Below the pieces are notes generated by a model, which was not told where the DNA came from, made no database searches, and was given only the letters and a program-made list of their open reading frames with translations. 64,000 bases of DNA from JBEKIK01 sp963838495. GTDB lineage: Bacteria > Planctomycetota > Planctomycetia > Pirellulales > Thermoguttaceae. How positions within the stretch are numbered: position 1 is the stretch's first letter; every line of letters starts with the position of its first letter. Of the stretch, positions 36,246-44,957 are shown piece by piece. Both the position numbers and the translations under genes were made by a program. The stretch is taken from positions 2,356,001 through 2,420,000 of the forward strand of contig CAWIRC010000001.1 in NCBI GenBank assembly GCA_963838495.1, written 5' to 3'.

Positions 36246-37769
36246 ATGGCGAGCACTCAGATTTCTGATAAAACAACACTTATGAGTCAGCCTGTTATCA
36301 TAGAGAAACTCACAATCAAATCTAGATTTGCAATCTTGGGTTTTTGGAGGCGAACAAAAAAATTGCTTCGTCGATATACCAACCCTACAGATAGAATGTT
36401 ACTCGAAGCCCAGATTATAAGGTTGCTTAATTGTATCTGCAAAAACATGCAATTATACCAATGCAGAAATTTCATACAGTTTGATTTGATTCGCGCTATT
36501 AATATGTTAGATGCAGACCAACTTAAAGCAGGTATTTTATTAGCAAACGGATTAGCAGAAAGAAAGATCTATCCTGGGGTTATACTTGCATATAGCCTCC
36601 CGGCAGTCGCGCTGGCAAGTAATACGCCTGATGTCTTTCACTCAAACCTTCAAGCCCTGGAGAAGTTAGCTATCCTTTTGAATCGATCAGATTTTAGTAT
36701 TTTGCGATATGGTTTGCCGAAGATCGTAGAAGTGATAAGAGGCCAACAATTTACTGCGAGTATTACACTTGCGATTCAATTGGCGGAGCAGAACGAAGAA
36801 CTTGCATCCATTCTAATATATGCACTCCCATCAATGGCAAAACTTGGCACAACACCCGCACACTTCGACGCAAACCTATGTAGTTTATATCAAGTCATAA
36901 TCAACGTACGAAATGATTTTTATGAATTCAAACAATACTTATTGCCAGCAGTAATATATGCTAGCGCAACATCAGATGCTTTTCAATCAAACATGAAAGC
37001 AGTGGAACAGCTAGTTATACGAAAAGGTCAGAAGGAAGCTCGAGGTTTTTACCTTGCATTGAGAGAATGCTTTCAGGATGTAGCGCAGGGGAGCCCAACA
37101 CCAGAGGCACTTCAGGCAAATCTGCAGTCGATAGGAGAGTTCTTGACTTGCTTGATCGAACAGGGAATATATCCCCCTTTCATTTTGGAATCTGTCGCGA
37201 AGAATGGCATCCCGGCAATGGCAAAATTTGGTATGTCATTTAAGGAAAACCTACAGGCGATAGAAGATCTCTTGATCTCCTTGGTAAAACATGGGATCAA
37301 TTCCTCTGTTATTCTGAGTCAAGTCATGACATTTGATCTACCGGCAGTGACAAAAGTTAGCCCTACGTTAGTAGACTTAAAGGCAAACCTCCAGGCGATA
37401 GAAGGATTCTTGATCCACTTGGCAGAAAAGATGGTCAAGAGAAATGAAATTACTAATGTCATTATGTACGGCCTCCCGTCTGTGATGAAGGTTAGTCCGA
37501 CACCGATCGCATTCATCGAAAACCTAAGGATGCTGGATCGACTTATAATACATCTGTTGAAACAGAAAATTCCGTGCGATATCATTACAGATAAAATACT
37601 TCAGCAGGCTATATATTTTGAAAAACAAGATGAAGATTATGTGGCCATACTGCATCCTGAAATATCGCATACCGTTCCGTATGAGTATTGGGAATATGGT
37701 GCCCCAGGTACATATACAGTAACTGATGTTCCAAAGTGGGTCGAATTGCGTCCAGTTTCCTCATTATGA
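36246..37769 (+). CDS. Unrecognised AT-rich protein with eight helical repeats
   Basis: 507 residues from the ATG at 36246, which has GGGAGGG about eight bases upstream. I do not recognise the family. Residues 116-453 are eight repeats of about 37-46 residues with a consensus like Y-x-LPAV-x-K-x-S-x-TP-x-AF-x-x-NLQAIE-x-L-x-I-x-L. Examples open YSLPAVALASNTPDVFHSNL, FDLPAVTKVSPTLVDLKANL and YGLPSVMKVSPTPIAFIENL. The pattern suggests two helices per repeat and an alpha-solenoid. The N-terminus is basic (RRTKKLLRRY), the C-terminal 54 residues are acidic and aromatic. No signal peptide. Codon use is AT-rich (many AGA, ATA), unlike all neighbours, which points to horizontal transfer. Confidence 0.8.
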   Translation: MASTQISDKTTLMSQPVIIEKLTIKSRFAILGFWRRTKKLLRRYTNPTDRMLLEAQIIRLLNCICKNMQLYQCRNFIQFDLIRAINMLDADQLKAGILLANGLAERKIYPGVILAYSLPAVALASNTPDVFHSNLQALEKLAILLNRSDFSILRYGLPKIVEVIRGQQFTASITLAIQLAEQNEELASILIYALPSMAKLGTTPAHFDANLCSLYQVIINVRNDFYEFKQYLLPAVIYASATSDAFQSNMKAVEQLVIRKGQKEARGFYLALRECFQDVAQGSPTPEALQANLQSIGEFLTCLIEQGIYPPFILESVAKNGIPAMAKFGMSFKENLQAIEDLLISLVKHGINSSVILSQVMTFDLPAVTKVSPTLVDLKANLQAIEGFLIHLAEKMVKRNEITNVIMYGLPSVMKVSPTPIAFIENLRMLDRLIIHLLKQKIPCDIITDKILQQAIYFEKQDEDYVAILHPEISHTVPYEYWEYGAPGTYTVTDVPKWVELRPVSSL

Positions 37770-37869
37770 ATAACCAAGTAGGTTATGCATACTGTGTCTA
37801 GAAATTATCATTGTAATGATGGCACCCTGTCACGGTTAGATTTTAATCACTGTCCATCGCCTATTCTCG

Positions 37870-39303
37870 TTAAAACTCTTCCGCCGCATATTCGGAGAAT
37901 TCCTCGTAGGGTTTTTGGGCGAAATTTTCGAAGCGGGTGTGCTTGGAGAACCAGGCTAGTTTGACGCCCACGCCGCTCTGGCCGTTGCGCTGCTTGGCTA
38001 TGATCACCTCGGCCATGCCGGAGGTGCCGGCCTGCTGGGCTTCCTCGCGGTCCTGGTAATATTCCTCGCGGTGGATAAACATCACCACGTCGGCGTCTTG
38101 CTCGATCGCCCCGGACTCGCGGAGGTGGCTGAGCCTGGGCTTGTGGCCTTCCTTGCCGGGCTCGGCCTGGCGATTCAATTGGGCCAGGCAAAGGATGGGG
38201 ACTTTCAATTCGCGGGATAGGATTTTCAAGCGCCTGGTCATCTTGGCCACTTGCTCCTGGCGCGGATCGCGGGTATCGTCGGGCTGGATAAGCTGCAAAT
38301 AGTCGATTATCAGAAGTCCAAGATTGTTCTTGCGTTTCATGCGCCGAGCGCAGGCGGCGATCTCGGTGACCGAGCGGCTGGGCGTGTCGTCGACATAAAG
38401 CGGGGCCTTGCCCAGCTTGGCCGAGGCCTCGACCAGCTTGCGCCGGTCGTCGCCCGATAGGAATCCGCTGCGGAACTTGTTGGCGTCGATGTGCCCCTGC
38501 GAGCAGAGCATGCGCTGGGCCAGTTCTAGCCGGGCCATTTCCAGGCTCACGTACAGCGTGGGCACGTTGCCGGCGATGGTCACGTTCTCGGCGATATTCG
38601 TGGCCAGGGCGGTCTTGCCCATGCTGGGCCGGGCGGCCAGGATCACCAGCTCAGAATCGTGCAGGCCGCCGGTCAGGTTGTCCAGGTCGTGGAACCCGGT
38701 GGGTATGCCCACGCCCTCGCCGCGCTGCAGCCGGGCGTCGATGCGGTCGAAGGCCTCGACCAGCAGGTTTTGGATGTTTGTTACCTGGTCGACGAGGCGC
38801 TGATCGTGGACGGCGAAGATTTTTTGCTCGGCCTGGCTTACGATTTCATCCGACTGGACCGTGGTGTCGTAGGCGTCGCGGAGGATTTCGGTGCCGGCGT
38901 GTATGAGGTCGCGGAGCGTGGCCTTCTCGCGCACTATCCGGGCGTAATAAACGGCGTTGGCCGCGTAAGGGACCGATTGGGCCACCTCGGCCAGGTACGC
39001 CGCCCCGCCGACGGCCTCGAAATCGCCGGCCTGCTTGAGCTGCTCGACCAGGAGCATGGCGTCGATCCGCTTGCCGGTCTCGTGCATGGCCAGCAGGTGG
39101 CGGAAGAGTTTCTGGTTGGCGTCGGCGTAAAAATCCTCGGCGTGAAGTATCAGCGCGATCTCGTCGCAGAGATTATTGTCTAAAAGCAGGCTGCCGATTA
39201 CCGCCTTTTCGGCGTCGAGATTTTGCGGCGGCAGGCGGTCGAGGATCTCGGATGTCAATTGGCCGGCGGAATGCGGCTTATCAACACGGGCGGATGTGGC
39301 CAT
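37870..39303 (-). CDS. dnaB: Replicative DNA helicase DnaB
   Basis: Hexameric 5'-3' helicase at the replication fork. 477 residues: N-terminal domain (NLDAEKAVIGSLLLDNNLCD), linker, RecA-like motor with Walker A ARPSMGKTALATNIAE, Walker B LLIIDYLQLI, and H4 motif ESGAIEQDADVVMFIHRE. C-terminus KLAWFSKHTRFENFAQKPYE ends EEFSEYAAEEF. This last part is duplicated at 35063-35160. Last gene of the cluster glmU-prs-rplY-pth-rpsF-ssb-rplI-dnaB. No intein. Confidence 0.96.
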   Translation of the reverse strand: MATSARVDKPHSAGQLTSEILDRLPPQNLDAEKAVIGSLLLDNNLCDEIALILHAEDFYADANQKLFRHLLAMHETGKRIDAMLLVEQLKQAGDFEAVGGAAYLAEVAQSVPYAANAVYYARIVREKATLRDLIHAGTEILRDAYDTTVQSDEIVSQAEQKIFAVHDQRLVDQVTNIQNLLVEAFDRIDARLQRGEGVGIPTGFHDLDNLTGGLHDSELVILAARPSMGKTALATNIAENVTIAGNVPTLYVSLEMARLELAQRMLCSQGHIDANKFRSGFLSGDDRRKLVEASAKLGKAPLYVDDTPSRSVTEIAACARRMKRKNNLGLLIIDYLQLIQPDDTRDPRQEQVAKMTRRLKILSRELKVPILCLAQLNRQAEPGKEGHKPRLSHLRESGAIEQDADVVMFIHREEYYQDREEAQQAGTSGMAEVIIAKQRNGQSGVGVKLAWFSKHTRFENFAQKPYEEFSEYAAEEF

Positions 39304-39626
39304 TAGAAAATGATGAATGATGAATGATGAATTTTTAAAGTTAAAAACGTGAAAATCATCATAGAATTTTCAACGAAAATTAGCAACCAACCAATCAGGT
39401 GTTTCAAGCATGGAAAATGAAAAGAACACAATTACAATATTACGTTTAAACACGCAAGATAAAATTGCCTAAAATCCGTCGTTTGCCCACTCTATCTGAT
39501 GCACAAAATTATAAACGTACAACGAAAACTCAAAAAGCCCACGGGTTGCAACCCGTGGGCTTGGAGATAGTGCATTTTAGAAACCGGTGCGCAAACCCCC
39601 GGTGTAATCACCGCGGGCTAAATACA
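39304..39626. repeat. Spacer with palindromes E1 and D2
   Basis: E1 at 39535-39562 (AAGCCCACGGGTTG / CAACCCGTGGGCTT, a near-perfect stem) and D2 at 39593-39623 (CCCCCGGTGTAATCACCGCG). E1 recurs at 43884-43911. The left part is AT-rich and featureless. Confidence 0.75.
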
Positions 39627-40178
39627 TTACGTTGCCGGGTTTTCTTCATCGACGGTGACCGACGGCACGACCCAGATTTTCACTTCGCCGTCTACGCTGG
39701 AGCCGAGGTGGATTTTGATGGTATACAGGCCCAGTTCCTTTATTGGGCCTTGCAGGCGGACCTGGTCGGCGGCGATGTGGAAGCTGTTGCGCTTCAGGGC
39801 ATTGGAAACGTCTATGGCCGTTACCGAGCCGTAGAGGTGGCCCTCGTCGTTGGCGTTGGCCTCGATGGTGATGCTTTGCTTGGCCAGGTCGGCGGCCAGG
39901 CCCAAGAGTCCGGCCATGCGGGCCTTTTCGATGGCTTCGAGCTGTGCCCGGTGCTTTTCGACCATTCGCTTGTGATGATCGGTGGCGATGGTGGCCAGGC
40001 CTTGGGGGATAAGATAGTTCATGGCATAGCCGCGTTTGACTTCGACCACGTCGCCCTGCTTGCCGAGGTGTTCGACGGGCTGGATCAAGAGCAGTTCAAC
40101 TCCGCCGTGCGGGCCTTTGGGCAAACGCTTGCCACGATGGCGGATCTTTTTCGGGGGGGATGTTTCTATGCTTGCCAT
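39627..40178 (-). CDS. rplI: Large ribosomal subunit protein bL9
   Basis: Binds 23S rRNA near the L1 stalk. 183 residues; the core begins VELLLIQPVEHLGKQGDVVE with GYAMNYLIPQGLA, followed by the long helix KRMVEKHRAQLEAIEKAR and the C-terminal domain (GHLYGSVTAIDVSNAL). Compared with the usual 148 residues there is an N-terminal extension of about 27 basic residues (SPPKKIRHRGKRLPKGPHGG) that resembles the style of planctomycete ribosomal proteins, and a longer C-terminus. The extension is in the same frame with no better internal start visible. Follows ssb in the replication/translation cluster. Confidence 0.93.
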   Translation of the reverse strand: MASIETSPPKKIRHRGKRLPKGPHGGVELLLIQPVEHLGKQGDVVEVKRGYAMNYLIPQGLATIATDHHKRMVEKHRAQLEAIEKARMAGLLGLAADLAKQSITIEANANDEGHLYGSVTAIDVSNALKRNSFHIAADQVRLQGPIKELGLYTIKIHLGSSVDGEVKIWVVPSVTVDEENPAT

Positions 40179-40230
40179 GGGATTATTTACCTTTCAATAC
40201 AACCCCGGGCGTATTCACCCGAGTTTTCCA

Positions 40231-40263
40231 TGTTGGGGCAGCAGTTCAACTGCTGCCCCAACA
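40231..40263. repeat. Palindrome family C, copy 2
   Basis: TGTTGGGGCAGCAG / CTGCTGCCCCAACA arms, TTCAA centre, between rplI and ssb. Identical to the copy at 48166-48198 including flanking bases, so the two moved recently. Confidence 0.85.
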
Positions 40264-40289
40264 TAGGCCAAAGTTGAATAATTGACAAA

Positions 40290-40760
40290 TTAAAATGGGA
40301 TATCGTCGCCGCCGGGGGAATCGGTTGGCGGGGGGCCGAAATCGTCGGGCGGTGCGGGCTGGGAATATTCGGAATCCTGGCGCTGGGCTGGCCGGCCGGC
40401 CGGGGCGGCGCCTTGGCCGCGTCCTTCGCCCTTGGCCCCGAGCATTTGCATGCGCTCGCAAACCACGCGCATTTTTGACTGTTTTTGGCCGTCCTTGCTT
40501 TCCCAGCGGTCGAGTTTTAGTCGCCCTTCGATGAGCACTGGCGAACCCTTGCTGAGGTATTCGCCGGCCACTTCGGCGGTGCGGCCCCAAAGGGTGACAT
40601 CGACAAAGGTGGTTTCCTCGATCCATTCGCCGTTGGCGTTTTTACGGCGGTCGTTTACGGCCACCCCGATGTCGGCCACCGCCATGCCGCTTTGCAGGTA
40701 GCGTATTTCCGGATCGCGGGTCAGGTTGCCCACCAGGATTACGCGATTATAACTGGCCAT
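40290..40760 (-). CDS. ssb: Single-stranded DNA-binding protein
   Basis: 156 residues: OB-fold (about 1-110) opening SYNRVILVGNLTRDPEIRYL and including TFVDVTLWGRTAEVAGEYL and LIEGRLKLDRWESKDGQKQ; a disordered Gly/Pro/Gln tail; and the acidic interaction tip GGDDIPF that recruits replication and repair partners. Normal for a bacterial SSB. Between rpsF and rplI, the classic rpsF-ssb-(rpsR)-rplI order but without rpsR here. Confidence 0.96.
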   Translation of the reverse strand: MASYNRVILVGNLTRDPEIRYLQSGMAVADIGVAVNDRRKNANGEWIEETTFVDVTLWGRTAEVAGEYLSKGSPVLIEGRLKLDRWESKDGQKQSKMRVVCERMQMLGAKGEGRGQGAAPAGRPAQRQDSEYSQPAPPDDFGPPPTDSPGGDDIPF

Positions 40761-40807
40761 GATTTTTGCTCCTGTTTATTTCCCTCAATACCCATATCAA
40801 TCGCGTC

Positions 40808-41251
40808 CTATTCCTCGTCAACGGCGTCGATGCTGATTGCCAATTCATCGGGCTCCAGTTCCACGCCGGGGATGATTTTATCCTTGGCAGGGGCGGCCTC
40901 TTCGGTCACGGCGGCGACCGGGGCCGAGCGGGCATGCTCGACCAAGGCGTCCACGATGCGGGGATCGACCTTGAGGAACAATACCCTAAGCAGGTTTTCA
41001 CTTAACTGGCATTGTTTTTTCACTTCTGACAGTTGGTTGGCGTCGAGGCGGAAATAAATTAGCCAATAAGTGCCCTTTCGCTGCCCTTTGATGGGATATG
41101 CCAGGCGGCGCTCCTCCCACAGGCGGCTGACCAGGATTTCGCCGCCTAGTTTTTCGATCAAGGCGGGAATTTGGCCCGACACCCCGTCCGGGTTGTGCCC
41201 GTAGCGGTTGGAGTCGAAAATAAGCAGTCCTTCGTATACGTTTTGAGCCAA
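40808..41251 (-). CDS. rpsF: Small ribosomal subunit protein bS6
   Basis: 147 residues. The N-terminus NVYEGLLIFDSNRYGHNPDG and the segment EERRLAYPIKGQRKGTYWLI are the bS6 signature; the fold partner SEVKKQCQLSENLLRVLFLK follows. The acidic C-terminal extension (about 110-147; VELEPDELAISIDAVDEE) is longer than in E. coli. rpsR, its usual partner, is not adjacent. Confidence 0.92.
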   Translation of the reverse strand: MAQNVYEGLLIFDSNRYGHNPDGVSGQIPALIEKLGGEILVSRLWEERRLAYPIKGQRKGTYWLIYFRLDANQLSEVKKQCQLSENLLRVLFLKVDPRIVDALVEHARSAPVAAVTEEAAPAKDKIIPGVELEPDELAISIDAVDEE

Positions 41252-41359
41252 GGCATCGCTCCTCTTGAAAAATATCGTCGTTTGTTCACGCGACCGGCCA
41301 CGCGTCGCACGGTTCGGGCTACAGTCTCATCCTTTTCTAATCTCTATTCTCTCGAATCT

Positions 41360-41926
41360 CTAATCATCCCTATTATATTGATTCATGCACGATTCGATGC
41401 CGTCGCGGGCCCAGGCGGCAACGGCCTCGGCGGCCCGGCGTACGGCTTGCTCGATCTCGGGGATTTCGTCCGGCGAAAACTTGCTCAGCACGAAATCGGC
41501 CCAATCGCAGCCTTGCGGCGGCGTTCCTATTCCCATGCGGAGGCGGGGGAAATTGTCGCTTCCCAAACGGCGGATGATGTCGTCCAGCCCTTTTTGGCCG
41601 CCCGAACTGCCTTGCGGGCGAATCCGCAATTTGCCCAGGGGCAAATTCAGATCGTCGCACAAAACCAGCAAGTCTTCATCCGGGATTTTATAAAACGTTT
41701 TGGCCTCGGCCACGCTCAGACCGCTTTCGTTCATGTAGGTAAGCGGGCTGAGGAGCAGGGCTTTTTGTCCGCCGATATCGGCTTCCACCGCCTCGCCATG
41801 GAACTTGTGCTTGGGCGAGGATGGGGCGGAATTTCGGGCCAACTCGGCCAGTATGGCGTAGCCGATGTTGTGCCGAGTGCCCTGGTATTTCCGGCCTGGA
41901 TTGCCCAGCCCAACCACAAGTTTCAT
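41360..41926 (-). CDS. pth: Peptidyl-tRNA hydrolase
   Basis: Releases tRNA from stalled peptidyl-tRNA. 188 residues with all the landmarks: KLVVGLGNPGRKYQGTRHNI (catalytic His in TRHN), PLTYMNESG, LLVLCDDLNLPLGKLRIRPQ (catalytic Asp), GSSGGQKGLDDIIRRLGSDN and RLRMGIGTPP. Length is standard. Between rplY and rpsF, as in many bacteria where pth follows the ribosomal protein bL25 gene. Confidence 0.95.
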   Translation of the reverse strand: MKLVVGLGNPGRKYQGTRHNIGYAILAELARNSAPSSPKHKFHGEAVEADIGGQKALLLSPLTYMNESGLSVAEAKTFYKIPDEDLLVLCDDLNLPLGKLRIRPQGSSGGQKGLDDIIRRLGSDNFPRLRMGIGTPPQGCDWADFVLSKFSPDEIPEIEQAVRRAAEAVAAWARDGIESCMNQYNRDD

Positions 41927-42009
41927 ATATATTATAACGCGATCACCGATCGTTACTTAAATTTATCGCGACCGCCGGTCGCGGCTTTATTTATACAGGC
42001 GATATGAAA

Positions 42010-42655
42010 TTATTTTTCCCCTTCCTTCTCCGCTCCTTCTTCCTCCTTCTGCGCCGATGACCTCGGGTTCGCCCGCGGCGGCCTCCGCGGCGGCCGGGAC
42101 CTCTTCGGGCAGTTCCTGCGGCACCTCACATTGGACGATGATGGCTTCCAAGTCATCGACCAAAAGCTTGGCGCCCTGGGGTATTTGCAATTCGGCCAGA
42201 GTGATCTTGCCTTCGAGTTTCAGGTGGTTGATGTTCACCTGCAACTTGTCGGGGATTGCGCCGGCGGGGCAAGAGATATTCACGGAGTGGATAAGTTGAT
42301 TCACCACGCCGCCCTCTCGAACGCCCGGGGCCTCGCCGCGGAGCTCGATGTTCAACGAGACTTCGACCACTTCGTCGGCCGAGATGCGCGTGAAATCGAC
42401 GTGCAGGACGTGCGTTCCCCAGGTATCCCACTGCGTTTCGCGGATAAAGGCCGACTCGTTGACCGCGCCGGTCAGATCGACCAGGCGACTGCCGTGCCGC
42501 AAAGCCGAGCTTAGGGTCTCGGCGGAAACGTGCAAGCAAACGTTTTCCTGGCCGTGCCCATAAAGCACGGCCGGAATTTTTCCGCTGCGGCGGAGGCGGC
42601 GGTTATTCATTTTCCCCCGCTGATCGCGAAGTTCGACGAGCATTTGTTCGGCCAT
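42010..42655 (-). CDS. rplY: Large ribosomal subunit protein bL25 (Ctc form), C-terminal frameshift
   Basis: 5S rRNA-binding protein of the CTC type. The N-terminal bL25 domain (LRDQRGKMNNRRLRRSGKIP, AVLYGHG) is followed by the TL5/CTC C-terminal domain (FTRISADEVVEVSLNIELRG, VNQLIHSVNISCPAGAIPD). As written the frame drifts into repeat-rich DNA (to 41987), but one base change near 42050 lets it end in the usual acidic tail (QKEEEGAEKEGEK) with a stop at 42010-42012. About 214 residues. Sequence error is likely. Precedes pth. Confidence 0.87.
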
Positions 42656-42887
42656 TGGCGTTCCCCAGGTATTTCATGGTTGGCGGGGCAATTGAACTGC
42701 CGCACCATCATAATGGACTATATGGACAATAATGGACTGATATGGACTAAAAAACTGACAAACCTATTATTTTGGCCGATAACCAAAGAAATGCAATGCC
42801 GGGTAAGGGATTTTTTATTACGCCCTCACCCCCGGGTACCATCTTGGTGCCTCTCCCAAGTGAGAGGGGATGTTTTATTTGAACCCC
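42656..42887. repeat. Spacer between prs and rplY with repeat A9
   Basis: A9 at 42822-42870 (GCCCTCACCCCCGGGTACCA, TCTTGGTGCCTCTCCC, AAGTGAGAGGGG). Also ATGGACTATATGGACAATAA-type short tandem units at about 42710-42750, and a decayed family C palindrome near 42680. Confidence 0.7.
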
Positions 42888-43832
42888 CTAATTCTCAAAC
42901 AAGTGGCTTACCGACTCGTTGCGGTGAATTCGCTTGATCGCCTCACCCAGTAGGGGGGCAACGGAAAGGATGGTGATTTTGGGGATTTGCCGTTCCGGCG
43001 GCAGGGGAATGGTGTCGGTAATGATGAGTTCATCGACGGGGGCCTTTTGGATCCGTTCCACCGCCCCGTCGCAGAGCACGCCGTGAGTGGCGGCAAGGAA
43101 AATCTGCCGTGCGCCGCCGGCTTGCATCACTTCGGCCGCCCCGCAGATCGATCCGGCCGTGCTGATCATGTCGTCGAAGATCCAGACGATCTTGCCCTCG
43201 ATTTTACCGCCGATGACGTTGGCCTGCTTGGTTTTTTCGGCGCTGCTGCGGCGTTTGTCGATAATGGCCAGGTGCCCGCCGAGCCGCGCCATGTGGACCA
43301 TTGCCCGTTTGATGCTGCCCTCGTCCGGGCTGACGACCACGAAATCATCCTCAAGGCCCATGGTCTTGATGTAATCGTCGATTACCGGGGCGGCGTAGAG
43401 GTGGTCCACGGGGATGTCGAAAAAGCCCTGGATTTGAGCGGTGTGCAGGTCCATGGCCACCACGCGGTCGGCGCCGGCACGGGTGATCAGGTTCGCCACG
43501 AGTTTGGCGGTGATGGGCACGCGGCCCTCGTCCTTGCGGTCCTGCCGGGCGTAGCCGAAATAGGGAATCACGGCGGTGATCCGCTCGGCGCTTGCCCGCT
43601 TGAAACTGTCGATCATGATCAGCAGTTCCATGAGGTTGTCGTTGACCGGGGGGCAGGTGGGCTGGACGATGAACACGTCGCGGCCGCGGACGTCTTCGTC
43701 GATTTTGCAGGAGATTTCGCCGTCGGGGAAATTGCCCATGATCGCCCGGCCCAGGGGCAATCCCAGGTATTCGCAGATTCTTTTGGCCAAGGCTGGATGG
43801 GCGCGTCCGGTAAAAAGTTTCATGGAGTTCAT
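42888..43832 (-). CDS. prs: Ribose-phosphate pyrophosphokinase
   Basis: Makes PRPP for nucleotide, His and Trp synthesis. 314 residues. Landmarks: GRAIMGNFPDGEISCKIDED, VFIVQPTCPPVNDNLMELL, the flexible ATP loop in FGYARQDRKDEGRVPITAKL, VVAMDLHTAQIQGFFDIPVD (catalytic loop region), and the PRPP-binding VWIFDDMISTAGSI. The ATG could also be nine bases further in (MKLFTG). Second in the glmU-prs-rplY cluster. Confidence 0.96.
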   Translation of the reverse strand: MNSMKLFTGRAHPALAKRICEYLGLPLGRAIMGNFPDGEISCKIDEDVRGRDVFIVQPTCPPVNDNLMELLIMIDSFKRASAERITAVIPYFGYARQDRKDEGRVPITAKLVANLITRAGADRVVAMDLHTAQIQGFFDIPVDHLYAAPVIDDYIKTMGLEDDFVVVSPDEGSIKRAMVHMARLGGHLAIIDKRRSSAEKTKQANVIGGKIEGKIVWIFDDMISTAGSICGAAEVMQAGGARQIFLAATHGVLCDGAVERIQKAPVDELIITDTIPLPPERQIPKITILSVAPLLGEAIKRIHRNESVSHLFEN

Positions 43833-43883
43833 TTTAGAGTTAACGGTTAACAGTTATCAGTTTTCAGTTTTATGTTTATTGCC

Positions 43884-43940
43884 AAGCCCACGGGCTGCGA
43901 CCCGTGGGCTTATATCATCGCGAAACCGCAAGCGGTTTCG
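43884..43940. repeat. Adjacent palindromes E2 and F2
   Basis: E2 (43884-43911): AAGCCCACGGGCTG / CGACCCGTGGGCTT. F2 (43918-43940): CGAAACCGCAAGCGGTTTCG. F matches 14023-14046. They sit just past the true glmU stop. Confidence 0.8.
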
Positions 43941-43959
43941 TTTGTTTCATCTCGGAAAA

Positions 43960-44698
43960 TCATTTTTTCCGAATTTCGGCCTCTACCATCGCGAGTTCCT
44001 GCATGCTGTTGATGGCCAGGACTTCGCAAGGCTTCAGTACCGGCACTGCGCGGACTTCCAGGCCGCGGGAGAAAAAAAACGCGGGGCAAGTCGGTTATGT
44101 AATACTCGCCCTGGTCGTTGTCGGAACGGATTAAGTCTAAGGCATCGAGCATGGTTTGACAATCGAAGACGTAATAACTCATGCTTACTTCCCTGATTTG
44201 CCGCTGGGAAGGGGTTGCGTCGCGGTGTTCGACAATGCCCAGGAAATTTCCGTCCTTGTCGCGGATGACCCTTCCCAAACCCTCCGGATTATCGGCAAGG
44301 GCGGTGCCGATAACACAGGCGGCGGGCTTGCGCCGGTATTCGGCCAAAAGGGCCGCGATCGTGTCGGATTGCATCAATGGGGCGTCGCCGGCGACAATCA
44401 AGACCGGCCCGCGATGATCGGCGAGCAGGTCGCGGCAGACCATCACGGCGTGCCCGGTGCCCAGTTGTTCGGCCTGGAGGGCGAAGGCCAGGTTTTTCCG
44501 GCCGTCCAGGGCGGAGCGGACCAAATCGGCCCGATACCCGACGACGGCAATGATTCGCTCGATGCCGCCTGCGGTCAAGGCGTCTAGCACATATTCGATC
44601 ATGGGCCGGCCGCAAACAGGCACCAGGACCTTGGGCAGATCGGATTTCATGCGCGTGCCTTTGCCGGCAGCCAGGACCACGGCCAGGTTTTCAGTCAT
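43960..44698 (-). CDS. glmU: GlmU-type UDP-GlcNAc pyrophosphorylase domain protein, one frameshift
   Basis: Nucleotidyltransferase making UDP-GlcNAc from GlcNAc-1-P and UTP. The nucleotide loop LAAGKGTRMKSDLPKVLVPV, QAEQLGTGHAVM, VLIVAGDAPLM and GLGRVIRDKDGNFLGIVEH match GlmU. An A8 run at 44072-44079 is one base too long; read as A7 the frame continues FSRGLEVRAVPVLKPCEVLA and INSMQELAMVEAEIRKK, stopping at 43960-43962. Total about 245 residues: only the uridyltransferase domain, without the left-handed beta-helix acetyltransferase half. GlcN-1-P acetylation would need another enzyme. First gene of the cluster. Confidence 0.87.
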
Positions 44699-44957
44699 TC
44701 AGCGACTCCGGGATAGCCCTAAAGGAAACAGTCCCCAGGATGGATAATTACCATATTTACCAAATCCGTTATAAACCACAATGCGATGCATAAATTGGGT
44801 TAATATTGGCCTTCCCTTATAGGTCCTTTTTTGGTACTTACCCGGCCGATTGTCTGGGAATAGGGCAAAATACGTCCTTACCCGGGACGCAGATTGCCTA
44901 AATTCCCTGGCTAATCCACATTCCCACAAATTTTGTACTTTTCCTGGGGATTTTCCC
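44699..44957. other. Divergent promoter region glmU / DUF11 gene
   Basis: No repeat family member and no ORF. The CCTTACCCGGGA-type string recurs twice (about 44838-44845, 44877-44888). Promoters for both directions must lie here but none is convincing. Confidence 0.4.

Noticed and set aside
35161..37871. Island considered as a transposon
   Set aside because: No transposase, no terminal inverted repeats and no short target duplication; the flanks are coding dnaB sequence.
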